The position numbers were made by a program, and so were the translations under genes. Below, one piece after another: positions 61,701 through 64,000 of a stretch of 64,000 nt of DNA. Numbering within the stretch: position 1 is the first letter of the stretch; each line of letters starts with the position of its first letter. This DNA comes from Paralichthys olivaceus. Its lineage: Eukaryota > Chordata > Actinopteri > Pleuronectiformes > Paralichthyidae. The DNA lies in assembly GCF_024713975.1 (NCBI RefSeq), contig NC_091099.1:10766001-10830000 (forward strand), written 5' to 3'. Under the pieces are notes generated by a model. The model did no database searches and had not been told where the DNA came from. It saw only the letters and a list, made by a program, of their open reading frames with translations.

Positions 61701-62599
61701 GTCCTCAGGATCTGCTGTATGTGTGGACCGAACCAAAGCTGTGCATGGGAGGTGTGACCCTGCCTGAAAAGAGGACGGTGCCCTGTGAAGGTGTGGAGTT
61801 CTGGATACGGCTCGGTGCCGGGCTCGGAGCCTTCACCGCGGTGCTGCTCGTCTCCCTCACATGCTACTTCTGGAAGAAGAACAAACGGTATCTTCTCTGT
61901 CCTTACTTATGTATTCCCTTTTCCTTGTCCTCCCCTCTCACTGTCTACCTCCTCTCTGTCCTTATTTGTATCTCCCTTCCTTTCCTTGTCTTCCTTAACC
62001 ACCGTATTCTTCTCTGTTAGTAGTCCTGGTTCCTCCCTTCTTTTCCTTGTCCTCCCCTCTCCCTATGTCCTTCATCTCTGTCCTTACTTGTATCTTCCTT
62101 TCTTTTATTTGTCCTCCCTACTCCCTGTTGCCCCATCCTATTTTTCTTCATGCCTCCCTTTTTGTATTTCCTTTCCTCTCCTAATTTCCTCCCCCCTAAT
62201 CACATCTCTCCTGCCATTATATTCCTTGTGTATTTTCCCACTGTACTGATTCTGTCGCTCGTGTCTTTGCTAGGCTGGAGTATAAGTACTCCCGGCTGGT
62301 GATGTCTGCCAATAAGGAGTGTGACATGCCAGGAGCAGACAGCTGTGCCATGATGGAGGGAGAGAACGAGGGAGACATGGACGATGAAGTCGTCTATACG
62401 AAGCCCTCCCTGCTTGGCAAACTCAAAGCCATAGCATCCAAGGTGAGAGTTACCGCATCATTTTGCTTTTACACTATACGGTTAAAGTCTTTCAAACTGG
62501 GGCAAAATAAGTATTTGTTTCGGATTTCAGGGAAATGGTGAGAAGTATGAAAACGTGCAGCTAAACTCGTCTCATTCGAAATCACTGGTGTGGAGCTAG
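49711..62599 (+). CDS. elapor1: Endosome-lysosome associated apoptosis and autophagy regulator 1 (KIAA1324/EIG121)
   Basis: Type I membrane protein of the trans-Golgi/endolysosome. Coding exons: 49711-49806, 51568-51688, 53409-53598, 53686-53833, 54553-54642, 55133-55238, 55324-55476, 56226-56314, 56420-56600, 56707-56835, 57663-57753, 57854-57956, 58042-58179, 59749-60012, 60101-60274, 60382-60568, 61106-61202, 61288-61389, 61475-61601, 61709-61887, 62274-62442, 62531-62599. Phases close; 3003 nt encode 1000 aa (human about 1013). Signal peptide with [15 protein letters not shown], then [19 protein letters not shown], Cys-rich growth-factor-receptor-like repeats ([29 protein letters not shown]), GWEVAGDHI, a mannose-6-phosphate-receptor-like region in the C-terminal half, [12 protein letters not shown], and one membrane helix at about 893-917 before CYFWKKNKR. 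The tail has [10 protein letters not shown] and a Y/dileucine-type sorting region ([12 protein letters not shown]). The tail fits ELAPOR1 better than ELAPOR2. Exon 8 start is phase-constrained but the least certain junction. Confidence 0.94.
50522..50780 (+). repeat. About 275-bp dispersed repeat, copy B (elapor1 intron 1)
   Basis: Direct-orientation relative of 47241-47515. It is bracketed by two similar short sequences, 'tttaaatgaagaagtagagg' at about 50371 and 'tttaaatgaagaagtagaag' at about 50788, roughly 417 bp apart, suggesting a local duplication around the copy. Confidence 0.85.
57140..57365 (-). repeat. Dispersed teleost repeat, 'gataagcagtatag' family, reverse copy (elapor1 intron 10)
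   Basis: Reverse-complement relative of 41310-41525: 'actgcttatcctttgagag', 'aggtcaccagcgtatcgcag ggcc', 'attcacattcacaac' and 'cctggagaaaacctacgg' appear in the expected order. Confidence 0.65.
59430..59735 (+). repeat. Dispersed fish repeat abutting elapor1 exon 14
   Basis: Recognised from ordered blocks common in fish genomes: 'gaacttggatgggccatgaa', 'attctggtgtggatccag', 'agggaactgatacctacgag' and the end 'gcggaggtatgcgctctacc gagtgccattctagtt'. Probably the 3' part of a non-LTR retroposon; the exact family is not certain. It ends about 15-20 bp before the acceptor of exon 14 (59749). Confidence 0.65.
60288..60314. repeat. (CA)n microsatellite at the start of elapor1 intron 15
   Basis: CA run beginning about 14 nt after the exon 15 donor at 60274/60275, in a 107-nt intron. 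Confidence 0.9.
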
Positions 62600-63166
62600 G
62601 GTGTCGGCAAAGTGAGTGGGAGTGAGGGACGAGACCAGACCCTCGAGAGACTTTCCATTGATGGACCCTTTAACCGACCTCCCCCTTTATGAGCTTTGGT
62701 ACCTGGACGGACTACCAACCGTGTGTCACAAACCCACACACACAAATACACACACACCAGGCAGGTACACAGAGCCAGGTTCAGAGGAGTCGCACCAACA
62801 TGCTGGCCTTAAAGCTTGGTACGACTGAGCTGTCCAACTGGAACATAGTACCGTGAAGCAGGTGTGCGTGATAGACGCTCCTGATTCAAACTGATGTCAG
62901 AGAGGCTGTTAGAAGAGCTCAGGGTAAGACAAGGACCTATAAGAGAAGTTTATTTATTTCAGTCTGTGTAGTATCTGATATTTCTTTAGACAGCCACGGT
63001 GCATTCTTGCCATCAGGGTCACCGTGGTTAGTGTGTGTTCATCTCCCATTGACATTTACACAGACTGATATATTTTGTCAATAAAAACCTATATCTTCTC
63101 ATTCGCTGTCACTGTTTGGTTGTTGAAGTCACTGCATTAAGATCTGCCAACCAACTGAAAATAAAG
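62600..63166 (+). other. elapor1 3' UTR with candidate poly(A) signals
   Basis: Non-coding DNA after the elapor1 stop. AATAAA occurs at 63080-63085 and again at 63161-63166; either would give a 3' UTR of roughly 0.5 kb. No other feature is seen. Confidence 0.55.
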
Positions 63167-64000
63167 AAGACATTGTTTGTGTTGACTATCAATGTGCGTC
63201 CAATAAATAATGTATTTGTGTATAAGTTGACCCAGTTTGGTTTATTTCTATTTTACCTTTCTTTTTAGAAATCTACAGTCAAACTGCTTTAAATCACTTG
63301 AGTTACAATGCAAATAACAAGTACAAAATTGTTATTAAGATTATTCTGGGAAATTGTCGTACATATTTTCATGAGAATTTTTCAATTGAGGAAAAAGCCC
63401 AATTCCACTGGTTCCACATATAAGAGTTTAAAAAATAATGTAATCTTCAAAATAATATTGTCATTTCAACATATGTAGTTACCATCGTGTAATCAGTGTT
63501 GTCTGTGGTGCAGCAGCTATGGTACTGGACATTTCATGAACTGGATTTTTGTGCCTTGACGTGGTTAATTTAATCTTATGTTGTTGTCATTTTAATGGTC
63601 AAAACTGATTTAGAACCTGAGACAGTGTCACATATTTACAGCTGTGAGAGTTAAGTTCTTCCTGATTAACTTGCACTTAGGTTTTCAGTTGTGAATGATC
63701 TCTCCACATTTATTTCCTTGTAAACATTTGTGTGGCCTCAAATCATTCAATCCTTCAAAGGCTGATGTCACTTTGTTTGCAGAAATATTTTATCAATCTG
63801 TGGATGTGTGACCTGCCTTGATAAAACAGCTGTGATAGTGTGTCACGCCCTGACATGATGTCCTTCTAGCTGAGGTCTCAGGCTTTAAGTTTAACACGAT
63901 GTATAAAAAGCAAATTGATCATAACTGCACTGCTGTATTTGAAATTAAATGACCTCAGACTTTTAACGCAGACACAGTAATAATTTGTTTGCTCTGAACA
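63167..64000. other. Intergenic DNA downstream of elapor1
   Basis: AT-rich sequence with no open frame or repeat that I recognise. A next gene would lie beyond the window. Confidence 0.5.

Overview
The window is nuclear DNA of a bony fish, most likely a spiny-rayed teleost. It carries intron-rich vertebrate genes with compact introns, many (CA)n microsatellites, and several dispersed repeat families typical of teleosts. No prokaryotic, plasmid or viral organisation is present. Exon models were built by hand from splice signals, reading phase and remembered family sequence. In each of the six protein genes every exon phase closes, and total lengths fall close to the human orthologues or family size.

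Layout. 1-8.7 kb: non-coding, rich in microsatellites, with no protein gene recognised. 8.75-9.0 kb: GC-rich promoter-like island with CRE, CCAAT and GC-box motifs and a minus-strand splice donor, belonging to an unidentified transcript. 11.7-13.3 kb (-): tvp23a, six coding exons, 196 aa. 13.72-13.79 kb (-): tRNA-Arg(TCG). 14.1-21.8 kb (+): polg, catalytic subunit of the mitochondrial DNA polymerase, 22 coding exons, 1194 aa. 21.96-31.6 kb (-): fanci, 37 coding exons, 1324 aa, tail to tail with polg as in human 15q26. 32.44-32.51 kb (+): tRNA-Arg(ACG). 33.0-39.5 kb (+): fbxo31, 10 exons, 577 aa, followed by a long 3' UTR. 42.06-48.19 kb (-): a secreted/ER carboxylesterase of the CES2 type, 13 exons, 561 aa. 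49.7-62.6 kb (+): elapor1 (KIAA1324/EIG121), 22 exons, 1000 aa. The rest to 64 kb is 3' UTR and intergenic DNA.

The genes form divergent and convergent pairs, not operons: tvp23a and polg head to head with a tRNA between them, polg and fanci tail to tail with 142 bp between stop codons, fanci and fbxo31 head to head with a tRNA between them, and ces2 and elapor1 head to head. polg (mtDNA replication) and fanci (interstrand-crosslink repair) are both genome-maintenance genes, but their adjacency is an old syntenic block rather than evidence of a joint pathway.

I found no undescribed biological system. The most interesting structures are: a 41-bp minisatellite that has multiplied the exon 2 splice donor of fanci; a (GT)29 tract occupying the 3' end of a 154-bp intron in tvp23a; a final tvp23a intron that is a stop-free multiple of three; a tandem duplication carrying a palindromic CRE between ces2 and elapor1; a roughly 275-bp repeat shared by the first introns of ces2 and elapor1; and short upstream ORFs at the starts of polg, fbxo31 and elapor1. 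Exon boundaries are predictions without transcript support.
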